From the NCBI GenBank assembly GCA_023446675.1, contig JAEXPO010000560.1, forward strand, positions 1 to 5,699: a stretch of 5,699 bases of DNA, in the 5' to 3' direction. The notes under the pieces are model-generated. The model did no database searches. It was given only the letters and a program-made list of their open reading frames with translations, and was not told where the DNA came from. Shown one piece after another: positions 4,557 to 5,699 of this stretch. Position numbers and translations under genes: made by a program. Every line of letters starts with the position of its first letter. Within the stretch, counting starts at the first letter, position 1. This DNA is from Bacillota bacterium. GTDB taxonomy: Bacteria > Bacillota > Clostridia > DSM-8532.

Positions 4557-5282
4557 CTATTCCTTCGTGCCGCTCTTCATAAAACGGTAATAATCGCCAA
4601 GAGTAGCGTACCACACATCCTCCCGGCCTGAAAGCCTGTTCAGGATACCCTCCATATAACCCCATCCATCTATGCCCTTTTTGTCCAATTCGTAGGAATG
4701 TCCGTAAATATGAAATAAGGAAAGCTCCTGCTCATTCAAGTTCAAAAAGCGCTGTACAAGGGCATCAAGCCCCGGATAATACATATGGCAGGTAGGATGC
4801 CAGGTAAGAAAATTTGAGGGCGCAAGAAAGGACTCGGTGCATTGGGTGGTTCTGGCATACACCAGGCCCAGCCTGCCCAGGTTCTCCGCAGCCTCCAGGG
4901 TGTAATGTCCTCCCGGATAGGCTCCGCCTATAGGCTTGGGTACACCAAGGGAAGAAAACACCTCCAGATCCCCCAGAATCTCTTCGGCCAGCTCCTCCTC
5001 CGAAAGGCGGGTAAAGCCCCTGTGATGGGCGCCATGAGCTCCGATTTCATGATCCTGGTAAACGGCCTTCAGCTCATGGGCTTCCACCTTTATGTATTCG
5101 GACGGCTCTCCGTCCCGGATAAGAGGCCCGCGAAGCCCCAAATGAGCGGAGCAAAGGAAAAAGGTTGCTTTCAAGCCTAAGCCGCGAAGCCTGGAGGCCA
5201 GGGCCCTGTCCTGGATCTCACCGTCGTCAAAGCTTAAAATCAGGGCTTTTCGGGCCCCGTTGGGATACACTGATAAAGCCAT
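4557..5282 (-). CDS. Polysaccharide deacetylase (carbohydrate esterase family 4, NodB domain)
   Basis: The 241-residue protein is nearly all NodB domain. Motif 1 is ALILSFDDG (13-21), with Asp19 and metal-binding Asp20. Motif 2 is EIGAHGAHH (79-87), giving metal ligands His83 and His87 in the HxxxH arrangement. The usual RxxxP motif 3 is replaced by GGAYPGGHY (119-127), and LFHIYGHSYELD (189-200) supplies the C-terminal catalytic-site His. This variant with YPGG and GHSYE resembles the subgroup annotated near gellan-lyase-like deacetylases, so a sugar N- or O-deacetylase on an oligosaccharide is the best guess rather than a peptidoglycan enzyme. There is no signal peptide or membrane helix, unlike cell-wall deacetylases, so a cytoplasmic site is inferred. 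GAGG is 10 nt before ATG 5282. It follows the glycosidase-like gene by 96 nt and is followed by the esterase. Confidence 0.9.
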   Translation of the reverse strand: MALSVYPNGARKALILSFDDGEIQDRALASRLRGLGLKATFFLCSAHLGLRGPLIRDGEPSEYIKVEAHELKAVYQDHEIGAHGAHHRGFTRLSEEELAEEILGDLEVFSSLGVPKPIGGAYPGGHYTLEAAENLGRLGLVYARTTQCTESFLAPSNFLTWHPTCHMYYPGLDALVQRFLNLNEQELSLFHIYGHSYELDKKGIDGWGYMEGILNRLSGREDVWYATLGDYYRFMKSGTKE

Positions 5283-5378
5283 GTTAACAAAACCTCATTT
5301 CAAAAATCCGGGACTCAAGGGCCCCAGGTGTTTCCTTAACTGTCAGCCACACTGCTACGCATAAATTGAGGCAAATTC

Positions 5379-5699
5379 TTAAAGGCGAAAAAAGCCCTCC
5401 ATGTCCCAATCCGCAAGGTACAGCACAGGATAAGTAAAGGCCAGGTGGAAAAAGGAGATATTGGCCTTGGAATTCTTACCCCAGCCCTCCCAGGTTGTAG
5501 TGGCCCCCTCCCTCAGCATGCGCAGCCAGCACCTCTCGTCGGTGAGAAGCTCTTTGATAAGGTCGTCCCTTTTATGCTTTTTAAGCGCGGCCAGCACGGC
5601 AAAGGTAATAAAGAACATGCTGGATAAAAGCCGCTTTTCCTCAATCATACCAAGAATGTTTTCCTCGCACCGGCTATCGGGGCATAAACCGTATAAAAG
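5379..5699 (-). CDS. C-terminal end of an alpha-L-rhamnosidase-like (GH78-like, six-hairpin) glycosidase, partial
   Basis: The frame is open from the right edge to TAA 5379, giving the last 106 residues; the ATG at 5648 is internal, since 17 sense codons precede it and continue upstream. The helices (MIEEKRLLSSMFFITFAVLAAL) and the LREGATTTWEGWGKNSK segment (Glu in TWE) resemble the final helical hairpin of GH78-like (alpha/alpha)6-barrel enzymes. In characterised rhamnosidases the Glu of the GATT-x-WE motif is the proposed general base. The ending after FHLAFTYPVLYLADW is abrupt: many relatives continue with a C-terminal beta domain. The encoded enzyme probably releases a terminal sugar, perhaps rhamnose, from plant or microbial oligosaccharides. 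It is upstream of the deacetylase on the same strand, so it probably starts this operon. Another six-hairpin glycosidase family is possible. Confidence 0.65.
   Translation of the reverse strand, partial: LLYGLCPDSRCEENILGMIEEKRLLSSMFFITFAVLAALKKHKRDDLIKELLTDERCWLRMLREGATTTWEGWGKNSKANISFFHLAFTYPVLYLADWDMEGFFRL

Noticed and set aside
4842..5180. Plus-strand 112-aa frame
   Set aside because: It is antisense to the deacetylase, whose NodB motifs are clear.
5445..5627. Plus-strand 60-aa frame
   Set aside because: It is antisense to the glycosidase-like gene and has no supporting signals.
5379..5648. A separate 89-aa gene starting at ATG 5648
   Set aside because: The frame is open without a stop to the right edge, and the sequence reads as the end of a larger glycosidase-like protein; there is no good ribosome binding site before that ATG.

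Overview
The window reads as a chromosomal stretch from a low-to-mid GC Firmicute, most likely a Clostridia-class anaerobe (Lachnospiraceae-like; inferred). The reasons are strong GGAGG-type ribosome binding sites at short spacing, TTG use as a start, sigma-A type promoters in AT-rich gaps, a lipoprotein amino-acid-binding protein, and a six-hairpin glycosidase-like protein next to sugar de-esterification enzymes. No rRNA, tRNA, CRISPR array, insertion sequence or phage gene was seen.

Region A (1-2066, all minus strand). At the left edge is the 5' part of a family 3 amino-acid ABC transporter binding lipoprotein, with its own near-consensus promoter (465-494). Upstream of it is a probable three-gene operon starting at a second strong promoter (2038-2066). 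A leader of about 130 nt with a 5'-proximal GC hairpin leads to an unlisted 30-residue single-helix membrane peptide (1809-1901), then a CvpA-family membrane protein (TTG start preferred), then a 127-residue protein of unknown function.

Region B (2100-3510). A plus-strand nucleotidyltransferase of the DUF925/NTP_transf_6 type keeps its catalytic half but stops matching the family pattern just where it meets the 3' end of a convergent gene, so it is probably truncated and decayed. The convergent gene encodes a small PNPOx-like flavin-binding protein. It is divergent from an HxlR-family regulator with an N-terminal Cys, a typical regulator/target arrangement. A bidirectional terminator-like hairpin closes hxlR and faces the next operon.

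Region C (3564-5699, all minus strand, visibly more GC-rich). Three consecutive genes look like a carbohydrate-processing operon: the C-terminal end of an alpha-L-rhamnosidase-like (GH78-like) protein, a NodB-type polysaccharide deacetylase, and an alpha/beta-hydrolase esterase. The two complete proteins lack signal peptides, so I infer intracellular trimming of imported, substituted (possibly acetylated, possibly rhamnose-containing) oligosaccharides. Nothing here amounts to a clearly new system. The most unusual items are the 30-aa peptide with its structured leader ahead of cvpA, the truncated nucleotidyltransferase, and the compact glycosidase/deacetylase/esterase set.
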